Shown: positions 1 to 8,248 of the stretch, piece by piece
How the letters are laid out: each line of letters opens with the position of its first letter
Position numbering within the stretch: position 1 is the stretch's first letter
DNA from: Simkaniaceae bacterium
Lineage (GTDB): Bacteria; Chlamydiota; Chlamydiia; Chlamydiales; JACRBE01
Length of the DNA: 60,760 nt
Direction of reading: 5' to 3'
Assembly (NCBI GenBank): GCA_021734805.1
Contig: JAIPIG010000009.1
Location: 1-60,760, forward strand
The notes under the pieces: model-generated
The model's database searches: none
Told to the model about the DNA's origin: nothing
Seen by the model: the letters and a program-made list of their open reading frames with translations, nothing else
Program-made: the position numbers and the translations under genes

Positions 1-122
1 AAACGCTCGATAGAGATATCAATGCAGCTAAGAATATTTTAACCGTCGGGCTGGCGGGGTTAGCCTTTGGAGAGAGTGGAAGACTCGGCAACAATAATTT
101 GTTGCAAAGCTGTTCTCTGTGA
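1..122 (+). CDS. tnpB: TnpB (IS200/IS605 OrfB) C-terminal fragment, cut by window edge
   Basis: The reading frame is open from the window edge to a TGA at 120-122. It contains DRDINAAKNIL, the conserved C-terminal RuvC-like motif of IS605 OrfB/TnpB, the RNA-guided nuclease carried by IS200/IS605 transposons. Only about 39 residues are visible, so it cannot be told whether the upstream gene is intact. The palindrome just downstream fits a transposon right end, which supports a real element over a chance match. Confidence 0.8.
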   Translation, partial: TLDRDINAAKNILTVGLAGLAFGESGRLGNNNLLQSCSL

Positions 123-131
123 ATTAGGAAT

Positions 132-161
132 CCCCTGGCCTTAGCCATGGGGAGCTGTCAA
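132..161 (+). mobile_element. Probable right end of the IS200/IS605-type element
   Basis: An imperfect palindrome at 132-152 (CCCCTGGC, 4-base loop, GCCATGGGG with one bulged T) lies 9 bases after the tnpB stop and is followed by AGCTGTCAA. IS200/IS605 ends are subterminal hairpins recognised as single-stranded DNA, and IS608 ends in TCAA. TCAA at 158-161 is therefore my proposed cleavage end. No TnpA is visible, so mobility is unknown. Confidence 0.5.
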
Positions 162-272
162 AAGTGGTATTAAAAGTGTGAAACTCGCAAAAATACTTAT
201 TTAACGTTGTATTTTTTCATCGTTTTTTTTTATTCTTAAAAAAATTAGTGATTTATCTAGGGAGAAAAATCA

Positions 273-1373
273 ATGAATTTCAAAACAGGTCTTATAGCGA
301 CACTATTGCCATTGTGTGGCTTTTCAATGACTTTAGATGATCGAGTTTCAGAACTCGAAAAGAAAATGGCAATGACATCAACGATTACTGAAATGGGAAA
401 TAGGGGGGCAAATAATGCGACAGCCTATCCGGAAAATTTATCAAATGGGTGGCATGCCGAAGCGGGATTTCTCTATTTGCATCCCAATGTTCAAGGCAAT
501 GCCTTTGCAAGCAAAGACAATTTGCAATTAACAAGTTTATCTTCAAGTAATAATACTTTAAGACATGATGTAATCACACAAGATTTTGGGTGGAATTGGG
601 GACTTGTTATCGGAGCCGGATACATTATTCCAAATTACAATTGGGATATTGCATTGGATTATACCTATTTTACAGATTCCTCTACGACAAAAACAAGTGC
701 CGGTTTGAATGGGGTTATAAGCCCAATTCGTTCATATCCTAGTTTGGCAGATTTTGAACCCTTTGATAACTGCTCAAGTGCTAGTTCAAATTTTAAAATT
801 TCACATAATTCTTTGGATTTAACAGCTGGATCATCGCTCTTTACCAATCGCTATTTTTCTCTTCAATTTTTGACCGGACTTCGTTCCCACTGGCTTGATT
901 TAACTCAAAAAATTTATTATCTTGGGGGAGAACAACTCGGCACAAATGATTGGAAGGTGAGTGCTTCTTCCAAATTTTGGGGAATGGGCCCATTAGCTGG
1001 GTTTAATACACGATGGTGGATTGTAAAAGATTTTAGTCTCTTTTCTAATCTAACCCTTTCTTATTTATATGGCCGGTTTGAGGTGACAGATAATCAGTCA
1101 AATGCTGAAAACGGTTATTTTGACTATGCTACGTCAAATTTACATCAAGGGGTGAATGAATTAGATGCTCTTTTAGGGCTTTCATGGGGAAGATATTTTA
1201 ACGATCATAATCAATATATTAATATCAGCTTAGCTTATCAGTATAATTATTATTGGTCTGTGAACCAAATGATTCGAAGAACCCCAACTGATTTCGCTGT
1301 TTATGCTTCAACAAATATGAATGGCGATATGAACATGATGGGAATTGTAGGTTGGATTCGGTTCGACTTTTAA
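273..1373 (+). CDS. MOMP-like outer-membrane beta-barrel porin, copy 1
   Basis: This 366-residue protein has a signal peptide (residues 1-18), a short coiled-coil segment near residues 22-34 (DDRVSELEKKM), a long stretch of alternating aromatic beta strands, and the outer-membrane signature of a C-terminal phenylalanine (WIRFDF). It resembles the Legionella-type major outer-membrane proteins found in Parachlamydiaceae. It should sit in the outer membrane as a porin or adhesin. A strong GGGAG ribosome site lies 8 bases upstream of the ATG. A paralogue follows at 1666. The family name rests on overall resemblance. Confidence 0.75.
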   Translation: MNFKTGLIATLLPLCGFSMTLDDRVSELEKKMAMTSTITEMGNRGANNATAYPENLSNGWHAEAGFLYLHPNVQGNAFASKDNLQLTSLSSSNNTLRHDVITQDFGWNWGLVIGAGYIIPNYNWDIALDYTYFTDSSTTKTSAGLNGVISPIRSYPSLADFEPFDNCSSASSNFKISHNSLDLTAGSSLFTNRYFSLQFLTGLRSHWLDLTQKIYYLGGEQLGTNDWKVSASSKFWGMGPLAGFNTRWWIVKDFSLFSNLTLSYLYGRFEVTDNQSNAENGYFDYATSNLHQGVNELDALLGLSWGRYFNDHNQYINISLAYQYNYYWSVNQMIRRTPTDFAVYASTNMNGDMNMMGIVGWIRFDF

Positions 1374-1378
1374 TTGAT

Positions 1379-1498
1379 TAAATAATCTCCCCGAATTGGG
1401 GAGATTATTTAACGTATAAGGACTATTGGTTATCGATGGTTGGGTTGCTTGGAACTTATCCCTTAGGGGAAAAGATTGCAGCTTACCCCTCGATTTAA
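1379..1498 (+). repeat. Family A repeat, copy A1 (divergent), with terminator-like hairpin
   Basis: The copy begins with a perfect 14-bp stem at 1379-1392/1398-1411 (loop GAATT), six bases after the porin stop, which probably terminates the porin transcript. It continues through ATAAGGACTATTGGTTATC, a degenerate form of the core GGTTAAGGAATATTGGCTATC. It ends with the family's second hairpin (1469-1480, CCCTTAGGGG-like) and GATTGCAGCTTACCCC. It is the most divergent of six copies in the window. Confidence 0.6.
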
Positions 1499-1505
1499 AT
1501 CTAAG

Positions 1506-1576
1506 ACCTTTAAAATGAAGGTTTTTACTTCAGTTTCTTTTGACCCCTTTTCTCAATTGGGAAGAGGGGTTTTCTT
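1506..1576 (+). terminator. Two tandem terminator-like hairpins between the porins
   Basis: ACCTT/AAGGT (1506-1521) is followed by TTTTT. CCCC...GGGG around CAATTG (1544-1569) is followed by TTTTCTT. Both have the shape of Rho-independent terminators on the plus strand. They lie downstream of repeat A1 rather than directly after the porin, so they may be backup terminators or decayed repeat material. Confidence 0.45.
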
Positions 1577-1665
1577 ATATACAGTATAGAAAAATATTTT
1601 TGTTCAATAATCTCTGTTATTTTAATTTATAATTAAATATTTAAAAATAATTAGAATATAATTAG

Positions 1666-2787
1666 ATGATTATGCCATTAAAAAATGCTTATTCAGTTAC
1701 TTTTGGTTTCATAATAGCTCTTTTGTTGATGGGTTGTATGCAATCTCTAGAAGCAACCTATTCCGCTTTTAATGATTTGCGTGACCAAGTCGCAGAACTA
1801 GAAGCTAAGGTCAATGAGTTGGTTCAAAAAAATCAGCTAGGGACAGAGGGGGCTCATCTTCCTAGTGGATATCCTCAGTTAGTAGAAAGTAAGAATATTT
1901 TTATCTATATTGACCCACTTATCGTTCATGCTAAAGTCAATGGAACGACATATGCCTATACCTCGACCGGAAATGCAAATCAGTTACCCATCAGAGCTGA
2001 TTCACAGCAAATTAAATTTGGTTGGAATGGAGGTATTCGTTGTGGAATAGGGTATTGGTTTCCTAAAAAGGATGTCACTCTCGACGTATCATATACTTGG
2101 ATAGAGTCAAATGCCTCTCAAAAGGTGCAAAGTGGGATACTAGGCTCTGTAATGCCTCTTAAAGGTGTAACTATTCTTGGGCAGGGGGTAAATTGGGCTA
2201 AGTCTTATTGTTCAGTTGAGCAGGATACAATTTTAGCAAAAGTTTCAAAAAGCTATTTTGTGAGCCCAAGTGTGATGTTAATTCCATATGGTGGATTAAA
2301 AAACACTTGGATAGATCTTGAGCAATGGACTCAATATTTTGGTGGTACAAATTTGAGTAATAACGTGCTACATGTTCGCGACTCGAGTGATTTTTGGGGG
2401 ATTGGTCCTGCAATAGGCGCCAGTGGTAAATTATACTTGGGAAGAAATGTCTATTTAATGGGGGATGTAAGTGGAGCCCTGCAATACGGACTATTCAGGA
2501 TCCAATATGATGAATCTCAAAGTAATCTTAGTGCGCAACGGATCAAAATCAATGAGTCATTTCATCAATTTGCACCTAATTTTGAAATGAATTTAGGGGC
2601 AGAATGGTCTACATATTGGAACCGGCATCGCAACTATTTTAGCATAGGTGCGGCCTATCATGTAGAATATTGGTTTAGTCAGAACCAGTTCATCGATATT
2701 TTACAAGAAAATGCAAGGCGTTATTTCAATCTTTCTGAAGATATCAGCTTTCACGGTTTGGAAATCTATCTACAGCTTGATTTTTAG
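1666..2787 (+). CDS. MOMP-like outer-membrane beta-barrel porin, copy 2
   Basis: This 373-residue paralogue of the porin at 273 shares its layout: hydrophobic signal region, N-terminal coiled coil (RDQVAELEAKVNEL), shared elements such as QYFGG / YYLGG and DFWGIGP / KFWGMGP, and a C-terminal aromatic end (LQLDF). It is expected in the outer membrane. The ribosome site is poor; ATG at 1666 or at 1672 is possible. Its tail overlaps the convergent acylphosphatase gene by 4 bases, so the two transcripts run into each other. Confidence 0.75.
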   Translation: MIMPLKNAYSVTFGFIIALLLMGCMQSLEATYSAFNDLRDQVAELEAKVNELVQKNQLGTEGAHLPSGYPQLVESKNIFIYIDPLIVHAKVNGTTYAYTSTGNANQLPIRADSQQIKFGWNGGIRCGIGYWFPKKDVTLDVSYTWIESNASQKVQSGILGSVMPLKGVTILGQGVNWAKSYCSVEQDTILAKVSKSYFVSPSVMLIPYGGLKNTWIDLEQWTQYFGGTNLSNNVLHVRDSSDFWGIGPAIGASGKLYLGRNVYLMGDVSGALQYGLFRIQYDESQSNLSAQRIKINESFHQFAPNFEMNLGAEWSTYWNRHRNYFSIGAAYHVEYWFSQNQFIDILQENARRYFNLSEDISFHGLEIYLQLDF

Positions 2788-3041
2788 AGGATTAAGAAAT
2801 CAGAACAGCTTTTATCAGATGAAGACTCAGTGATGGTAGCCGAATCAATATTGAAACTAAAATTCCTTAAACCATCTAATATTTGCTCTGCTTCCTGGAG
2901 AGATCCTTGAACGAGAATTTCAACCGAGCCGTCAGGCATATTTTTTGCATAACCTTTAAGGTTTAATTGTTTGGCAATTCGTCGTGCCGTAGCACGAAAG
3001 CCAACTCCTTGAATGTCTCCGGTGATTTTTAATATCAACAT
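2784..3041 (-). CDS. acyP: Acylphosphatase
   Basis: This 85-residue protein is the normal size for acylphosphatase, a small cytoplasmic enzyme that hydrolyses carboxyl-phosphate bonds. The signature GDIQGVGFRATARR (residues 8-21) holds the phosphate-binding Arg16, and YAKNMPDGSVE (31-41) holds the catalytic Asn34. It overlaps the 3' end of the convergent porin gene by 4 bases. It may be co-transcribed with the dus gene upstream, 61 bases away. Confidence 0.93.
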   Translation of the reverse strand: MLILKITGDIQGVGFRATARRIAKQLNLKGYAKNMPDGSVEILVQGSLQEAEQILDGLRNFSFNIDSATITESSSDKSCSDFLIL

Positions 3042-3102
3042 AATAGCCTGAATTTTGGGTTTATTACAGCGCTTGATCCACCGATATTGTGAGAAATGAG
3101 GG

Positions 3103-4119
3103 CTAAGCGAGAATTAAAGGTTCTCCTTCAAGTTTTTGTTCAAGTGAATCCCAGTCAAACGCATCTAAAATACCCTCAACTTCCGAGAGATCTTGAATAT
3201 GATTTAATTGGTTTCTCAACATTTTTGCATTTTTTGCGTCTTTTAAATACCAGCAACCAATGCGTCTAATATCTGTGATTGCTTTTTTAGGAGGCTGTGT
3301 TTCAATGATTTTTGTGATGTGAAGCATCACAATTTCTCTAATAAAAGATCCCGTTCTAAGAATGGGAGGTTTATTTTCTAGATAACGAATAATATCCTCA
3401 GCAATCCATGGATGACCTAAGGTCCCTCTTGAAATAAGCACGCCATCACATCCCGTTTGCTCAAAAATTTGTTTAGCTGCTTCTGGTGAGAAGATATCCC
3501 CATTCCCAATCACCGGAATACGGTCGGCAACAGACTTACATTCTTTAATGACATTCCAATCTGCGGGCCCTTTATACCCTTGCTTTCGAGTTCTTCCATG
3601 AATAAAAATTGCTGCTGCGCCAGCTTGCTCTGCAATGCGAGTAATTAAAGGCGCTACGATGCTATTATCGTCCCATCCTGCCCTTATCTTAAGTGTGACA
3701 GGGATAGAGACGGATGAAACCAGTTGATGCAAAATTTCGCCAATTAAATCGGGAAATTTGAGTAAACCGGAACCACTATTATCTTTTGTTACTTTATCGA
3801 CCGGGCAACCGCAATTGAGATCAAGAACATCAAAACCAAGATCTTCAACGATTTTTGCTGCGATCGCTGCATATTCAATTTTACTTCCAACTAGCTGGGC
3901 CCCGATGGGATGCATATCATGTTCATATTCCAGCAATCGATATGAGTTTTGGTCGTGGCGAACTAAGGCATCCATTTTGACCATTTCACAAAACATTAAA
4001 CCGGGAGAAAATAATTTAGAAATTGAGCGGAAACAAAGATCTGAACAACCGGCTAATGGGGAGTACATCACATTATTGGGAAGAGTTAGATTGCCTAACT
4101 TTAATGGTCTATAAAACAT
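3103..4119 (-). CDS. dusB: tRNA-dihydrouridine synthase (DusB-like)
   Basis: This 338-residue FMN enzyme reduces uridines in the tRNA D-loop. Visible motifs are LDLNCGCPVDKVT with catalytic Cys105, SGSGLL, LKIRAGWDD, IHGRTRKQGYKGPADW and the C-terminal barrel motif VIGNGDIFSPEAA. Length and motif order fit Dus; the DusB assignment over other bacterial Dus types is less certain. It starts only 2 bases after the yggT stop, so both genes are probably one transcript. Confidence 0.9.
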   Translation of the reverse strand: MFYRPLKLGNLTLPNNVMYSPLAGCSDLCFRSISKLFSPGLMFCEMVKMDALVRHDQNSYRLLEYEHDMHPIGAQLVGSKIEYAAIAAKIVEDLGFDVLDLNCGCPVDKVTKDNSGSGLLKFPDLIGEILHQLVSSVSIPVTLKIRAGWDDNSIVAPLITRIAEQAGAAAIFIHGRTRKQGYKGPADWNVIKECKSVADRIPVIGNGDIFSPEAAKQIFEQTGCDGVLISRGTLGHPWIAEDIIRYLENKPPILRTGSFIREIVMLHITKIIETQPPKKAITDIRRIGCWYLKDAKNAKMLRNQLNHIQDLSEVEGILDAFDWDSLEQKLEGEPLILA

Positions 4120-4121
4120 AT

Positions 4122-4391
4122 TTATCCGATAAGGGTGACAATATAAATTAAGATGCGTTCCATAATTTGAAGAGCAAAAAAAGCAATGATTGGGCTGATA
4201 TCTAAAACACCGCCAATCGGAGGGATAATTTTTCTGAAAACGTTGAGATAAGGGTCAGTATAAAAGGCAACGAATTGCATGATTCGATATCGAAAAATAT
4301 TGGGGAACCAAGATGCCACAACTCGAATAATCAGGAGTAGTGTATAGCTGCTGAAAATGATTTGAATTAATCTAACTAATATAAGGTCCAT
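4122..4391 (-). CDS. yggT: YggT family membrane protein
   Basis: The protein has 89 residues when started at the ATG at 4391. It has two hydrophobic segments (about residues 4-23 and 60-84) around a loop with YTDPYLNVFRKIIPPIG, the YggT signature. YggT proteins are small inner-membrane proteins implicated in membrane organisation and osmotic tolerance. The longer open frame, to 4523, is rejected because those 44 codons lie in palindromic repeat B1. It is immediately upstream of dus in the same direction. Confidence 0.85.
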   Translation of the reverse strand: MDLILVRLIQIIFSSYTLLLIIRVVASWFPNIFRYRIMQFVAFYTDPYLNVFRKIIPPIGGVLDISPIIAFFALQIMERILIYIVTLIG

Positions 4392-4422
4392 AGGGTGTCT
4401 TAAAAAAAGGGTGTCAAAAAAA

Positions 4423-4512
4423 CATCGACTTTGCAACTTTTTGTGGGTCCCAAGGCCTTGAGATAGTTCTTTTCGGAGCAGGCAGCCCCACAAAAAGTTG
4501 CAAAGTCGAGAT
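4423..4512. repeat. Family B palindromic repeat, copy B1 (complete)
   Basis: Two 23-base arms, at 4425-4447 and 4487-4509, are perfect inverted repeats. Each contains the family core CGACTTTGCAACTTTTTG. They enclose about 39 bases that include GGAGCAGGCAG. The unit sits just upstream of yggT, between two divergent genes. As RNA it would fold into a long hairpin; as DNA it resembles a miniature inverted-repeat element. No transposase is present. Confidence 0.8.
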
Positions 4513-4568
4513 AAATGAGACAATTTTACATCAAACTTGAATTATAATCAAAAAAAGAGTGGATGTTG

Positions 4569-4598
4569 TTTACAAGCTTGCGCTATCTTTTTTATACT
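4569..4598 (+). promoter_or_regulatory. Predicted sigma70-type promoter for the GspL-like operon
   Basis: TTTACA (4569-4574) and TATACT (4593-4598) are separated by 18 bases, close to the -35/-10 consensus. The predicted start point near 4605 leaves a leader of about 40 bases before the ATG at 4645. It is the only convincing promoter shape in the interval. Confidence 0.5.
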
Positions 4599-4617
4599 CA
4601 GATGAATTAAAAAACCA

Positions 4618-4636
4618 CCTCGATAAATAGAGGAGC
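4618..4636 (+). promoter_or_regulatory. Leader hairpin overlapping the ribosome-binding site
   Basis: CCTC (4618-4621) can pair with GAGG (4630-4633), loop GATAAATA. The pairing covers most of the ribosome site GAGGAG of the gene starting at 4645. The sequence closely resembles the head hairpin of family A repeats (CCTCCATAAATAGAGG), so it may be repeat-derived. Four base pairs is a weak stem; a regulatory effect is inference. Confidence 0.35.
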
Positions 4637-4644
4637 TCTATTCA

Positions 4645-6075
4645 ATGAAAGTTTTATCATACTCAGTCGAAGGGAAATTCTTTCGTTATGTGGTTATTCA
4701 GAAAAAGAATAAGGATTTTGTTATAGAAGTGGCTGAGTCTATGCATTTAGATGCGCTAGAGCAGCAATCTAGTCGCATTGGCAAAATGATCAGACAAGAG
4801 AAAAATCTAACCACGGCAACATCTATTTATTCTGATAAGCTATACTGCAACCATCTTTCCTTTCCTTTGAAATCACACAGGAAAATTAGATCCGTTCTTT
4901 CTTTTCAACTTGATAAGCTGCCGTTTAATAGAGAAAATGGGGTTTTTAATATTAGATTGTCTCCTTTTAAAAATGGAGCAACGGATGTTTTTGTGTCCGC
5001 TATTCATAAAGATTTTTTGAAAGATGTGATCCAAACTCTATCTAAAGTGCAATTAGAGCCGGAATGGGTTGGATCGGATTTCCAATCCCTCAAGAGATTT
5101 TTAAAGTGGAAGGGGTACAGTGATTGTCATTTAATCCTTCATGTAAGTCATGACCAATCTGTTCTTTACTATTACAAGAACGATAGTTCTGTAAAGCGAT
5201 TTTACATTCCAATCGGTGCCTCACAAATGAGTCAACTCATTGTAAAGGAGCAAATTAAAGAATTTAATCAAAAAAACATGCTCCAATTCCTACAATATTT
5301 CGACCGATATATTGATTCAATTCAATCAGAGAATAAAAATAAACAAGCATTATCTCTTTTTCGGACCGGCTATGCTCTTCAAGTAGGTGCTTTGACTGAT
5401 CGACCTAATATTGCTTTATTCGATCAGTCTCGTGATGTCAGAGATGCTTTTTATGCGCGGGAAATTGGTCAAGCTTTGGATGTTTTAGCAAAAGATAAGA
5501 TGACTATTCAATTTCGAGAAGGGGAGTATACTCCGGTTGTACACACTAGGAGGATTCGAAAACAATTACTTAGGATACTGTCACTTGCAACTTGTTCTAT
5601 TTTAATAGGCTTTTTATCATTGCATGTTTTAACGCAAAAAAAATTAGATTCAATGAGCAAAGAATTTAACCATATTCTTTTGTTAACTCAGAGAAAAAAC
5701 CCGGCCTTTGAGAATTATAGTTACATCTCCCTTAAAAATGCTATTGAAGATCTGACGGATCAGTTTGAACAAACCAAGCCTTTTATGAATGTATTTGGCA
5801 ATCAGCCAAAAATTTTGAATGTTTTAAGAATTATTTCCGAACATAGCAATGAGTTTAATCCTCAATCAATGCTTTCCCTTAATTTTGATTTGATTTCATT
5901 TCCGACATTGAAAAACCCTTCTCTTCCTTATGAATCTAAGATTGAGATTTGCTTAAATGAAAAGAAAGATGCTGAAATTCTAATCCAAGTGTTAAAGTAC
6001 AAATGTCAAAACATAAAAAACATTTCTATCGAAGAACATGATGAAGCAATTAAAGTTCAATTTTACACAGCTTAA
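4645..6075 (+). CDS. GspL/PilM-like bitopic membrane protein (type II secretion or pilus assembly)
   Basis: This 476-residue protein has a soluble N-terminal part (1-300) of the actin-like PilM/GspL type, one membrane segment at about 307-328 (LLRILSLATCSILIGFLSL) and a C-terminal extracytoplasmic part. GspL anchors the secretion ATPase GspE to the inner membrane and pairs with GspM. The next gene, overlapping by 38 bases, encodes a short single-pass protein of GspM/PilO size, which supports the reading. No other gsp genes are nearby. The fold assignment is inference from topology; no diagnostic motif was found. Confidence 0.5.
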   Translation: MKVLSYSVEGKFFRYVVIQKKNKDFVIEVAESMHLDALEQQSSRIGKMIRQEKNLTTATSIYSDKLYCNHLSFPLKSHRKIRSVLSFQLDKLPFNRENGVFNIRLSPFKNGATDVFVSAIHKDFLKDVIQTLSKVQLEPEWVGSDFQSLKRFLKWKGYSDCHLILHVSHDQSVLYYYKNDSSVKRFYIPIGASQMSQLIVKEQIKEFNQKNMLQFLQYFDRYIDSIQSENKNKQALSLFRTGYALQVGALTDRPNIALFDQSRDVRDAFYAREIGQALDVLAKDKMTIQFREGEYTPVVHTRRIRKQLLRILSLATCSILIGFLSLHVLTQKKLDSMSKEFNHILLLTQRKNPAFENYSYISLKNAIEDLTDQFEQTKPFMNVFGNQPKILNVLRIISEHSNEFNPQSMLSLNFDLISFPTLKNPSLPYESKIEICLNEKKDAEILIQVLKYKCQNIKNISIEEHDEAIKVQFYTA

Positions 6076-6715
6076 ATGGATAAATTGGAATGAGACTTTC
6101 TTTAGAAAGGAGTTATATGTCTATTTGATCGGTCTATTTTTCGTATTGGCATCTCTCCTAGTCTATAAATCTAGCCAGGCATTTTTATCATACAGAGGGT
6201 TGTCATCGGACTTAGAGTATTTGCAATCATTGGCATGCAAAGTAATAAAAGAAAATGAGATCAAAACAAAGTATGAGCACTTTCTCGAATCGACAGATTC
6301 TCGCTATTTATCAATTGCTATAGAAAAACATATTCCCTTCGAGTCGGAACTTCAATTTTTAGAGGATGTTACTAGTTTTACTGCATTTAAAGGGTATAGG
6401 CCTATCTTAGAAAAAATGGCTAGTTTTATGAATGGAATCGATTTATTTAAAATAAATGAAGAAAATAAAATTAAGGTTGGCGGATTTTCAGAAATATCGG
6501 GCCATTTAAAAAAACCCGTTTTAATCAATACATCAGATCTCAAACGACTTCTTGTTGCAATTGAGGGGGGGGGCATTGATGATCTTCACCCTTACCGTGG
6601 GCGACCGGACTTATTTTTTAAACATTTTGCATTAAAAAGATGCAAAGACAGTTTTCACGAAGATGCATATGAGATTGATTTTACCTTAATCAAGAGAGAT
6701 CTTGATAGAGGGTGA
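6038..6715 (+). CDS. GspM/PilO-like single-pass membrane protein
   Basis: This 225-residue protein has one membrane segment near residues 28-46 (YVYLIGLFFVLASLLVY), preceded by a short cytoplasmic tail and followed by an extracytoplasmic domain. This is the topology of GspM/PilO partners of GspL/PilN. The start (ATG ATG at 6038) lies inside the end of the upstream gene, implying translational coupling. Function rests on the neighbour and topology only. Confidence 0.45.
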   Translation: MMKQLKFNFTQLKWINWNETFFRKELYVYLIGLFFVLASLLVYKSSQAFLSYRGLSSDLEYLQSLACKVIKENEIKTKYEHFLESTDSRYLSIAIEKHIPFESELQFLEDVTSFTAFKGYRPILEKMASFMNGIDLFKINEENKIKVGGFSEISGHLKKPVLINTSDLKRLLVAIEGGGIDDLHPYRGRPDLFFKHFALKRCKDSFHEDAYEIDFTLIKRDLDRG

Positions 6716-6749
6716 GAATGAGGTGGAACCGGTATAACTTGTGCCGTTA

Positions 6750-6924
6750 TCTCAACTTTGCGAATTTTTGGGCCCGCCTAACTCGTCTATTTGCTCTCGG
6801 ACGGTCGAACTGGGAGATTATTAAAACCGGGGAAGGGGTAAAAAACCCATTCCCGGTTTTAATAACTCCCTAGAGAACAAATATCTCGAGTCCTTCGGGT
6901 CCAAAAATTTGCAAAGTCGAGGTT
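6750..6924. repeat. Family B palindromic repeat, copy B2, with a nested inverted repeat
   Basis: The outer arms TCAACTTTGCGAATTTTTGG (6752-6771) and its near-complement (6901-6920) enclose an inner inverted repeat. The inner arms run about 6812-6837 and 6846-6870 and share TTATTAAAACCGGG; they are nearly perfect. The whole 175-base unit is almost one continuous palindrome. It fills most of the 258-base gap between the GspM-like gene and the MORN gene. No coding frame of interest is present. Confidence 0.75.
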
Positions 6925-6973
6925 ACTGCAAAATTCGATTGAGCCAATCTCTTGACTTACTTATAATTTTGGC

Positions 6974-8248
6974 ATGATGAAAGCAGTTTTATATTTATTC
7001 ATAGCAAGCTCAATTTTTTTTATTTCGTGTAGTCATAAAATTCAGACGACAAATGAATCGCATTTAGCTGTGATTCGAATTGTTGATCGACATGATATGA
7101 CTGAGACAATTAACGCACCGGATCGTCTCGCTTCATATGAGAAAATAGATTTTAGATCCCCTCAACCCTATAAAGAGGTCATGCGCTCATTCAAGCGCGA
7201 TGCATTAGGTAGGCAAACCGGGATTTTAACAAGCTACCATATTAATGGTCAAATCAAGCAACAGCTTGAAACTGTTTCATCTAGAGCACATGGAAGCTAT
7301 TGTCAGTGGCATCCAAATGGGCAATTACATATTGAAGCGCAGGTGATTGAAGGGATTGCTCAACTCAATGAAAATGCTCAATCAACGTGGATATTTGATG
7401 AGGTATCTAGGGTTTTTGACCAGCAGGGAAAACTTGAAGCAGAGTTTATCTATGATAAGGGGATATTAGAAGGGGACTCGAAATATTTCTATCCCAATGG
7501 GGTCATTTCTAAGATATTGCCCTATGTAAATAATTGCTTGGAAGGAGATGCTAAACTCTATGATAACAAAGGAAACCTCATTGGTTCCTCTCATTATTTG
7601 CTCGATTTAAAACATGGGAAAACATTTCATACAGGTTCTTTTGAAACGCCCCCATTTGAAGAATATTATGAAAATGGGAAATTATTGATTGGTGAGTATT
7701 TTGATCGGGAACACCATTTAATTTCTTCTATTGATAACGGCAATGGATTCATGCCAATATATGAAAACGGAGTTTTATCCCGTCTCATTGAATATCAAAA
7801 AGGTTCACAAAATGGACTTGTTAAAAATTTTAATGATCAAGGTGATATTGAAAGTATTTATTCTGTAAAAAATCTACAAAAACATGGGCAAGAGTGGATT
7901 TATTGGTCTCATGCCAACCAGTCACCTAAGTTATTAATTTCTTGGTATAATGATGAAATTCACGGAATCGTTAAGACTTGGTATGAGGATGGATCTCTAG
8001 AAAGTCAGAAGGAGATGGCTCATAACATGCGTCAAGGCTTGTCTAATGCGTGGTATCGAAATGGTGATCTGATGCTTATGGAAGAATATGAAAATGATAA
8101 GCTGGTTTATGGAAAATATTATAAAAAGGGACAACCACAAGTCATTTCTTCAGTTGAGAATGGGAGTGGTACTGCAACACTGTATGATGAGAATGGGGTC
8201 TTTTTAAGAAGAATTTATTATAGAAAGGGTGAAACTGTTGAAAAATAA
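6974..8248 (+). CDS. MORN-repeat (MORN_2/YwqK-type) lipoprotein
   Basis: This 424-residue protein has a signal sequence ending in FFISC, a plausible lipobox with Cys20. It then has at least eight short repeats of the MORN_2 type, such as GSYCQWHPNGQLHIEA, GDSKYFYPNGVISKIL and GIVKTWYEDGSLESQK. The repeats form beta-hairpin stacks. It should be an envelope lipoprotein. The order MORN lipoprotein then ygfA matches what I recall of CT648-CT649 in C. trachomatis. It overlaps ygfA, so they are an operon. Molecular function is unknown. Confidence 0.75.
   Translation: MMKAVLYLFIASSIFFISCSHKIQTTNESHLAVIRIVDRHDMTETINAPDRLASYEKIDFRSPQPYKEVMRSFKRDALGRQTGILTSYHINGQIKQQLETVSSRAHGSYCQWHPNGQLHIEAQVIEGIAQLNENAQSTWIFDEVSRVFDQQGKLEAEFIYDKGILEGDSKYFYPNGVISKILPYVNNCLEGDAKLYDNKGNLIGSSHYLLDLKHGKTFHTGSFETPPFEEYYENGKLLIGEYFDREHHLISSIDNGNGFMPIYENGVLSRLIEYQKGSQNGLVKNFNDQGDIESIYSVKNLQKHGQEWIYWSHANQSPKLLISWYNDEIHGIVKTWYEDGSLESQKEMAHNMRQGLSNAWYRNGDLMLMEEYENDKLVYGKYYKKGQPQVISSVENGSGTATLYDENGVFLRRIYYRKGETVEK

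Noticed and set aside
8229-8240. Frameshift between the MORN lipoprotein and ygfA
   Set aside because: Both proteins have complete expected ends; a 20-base overlap with GTG or TTG start is ordinary operon coupling.
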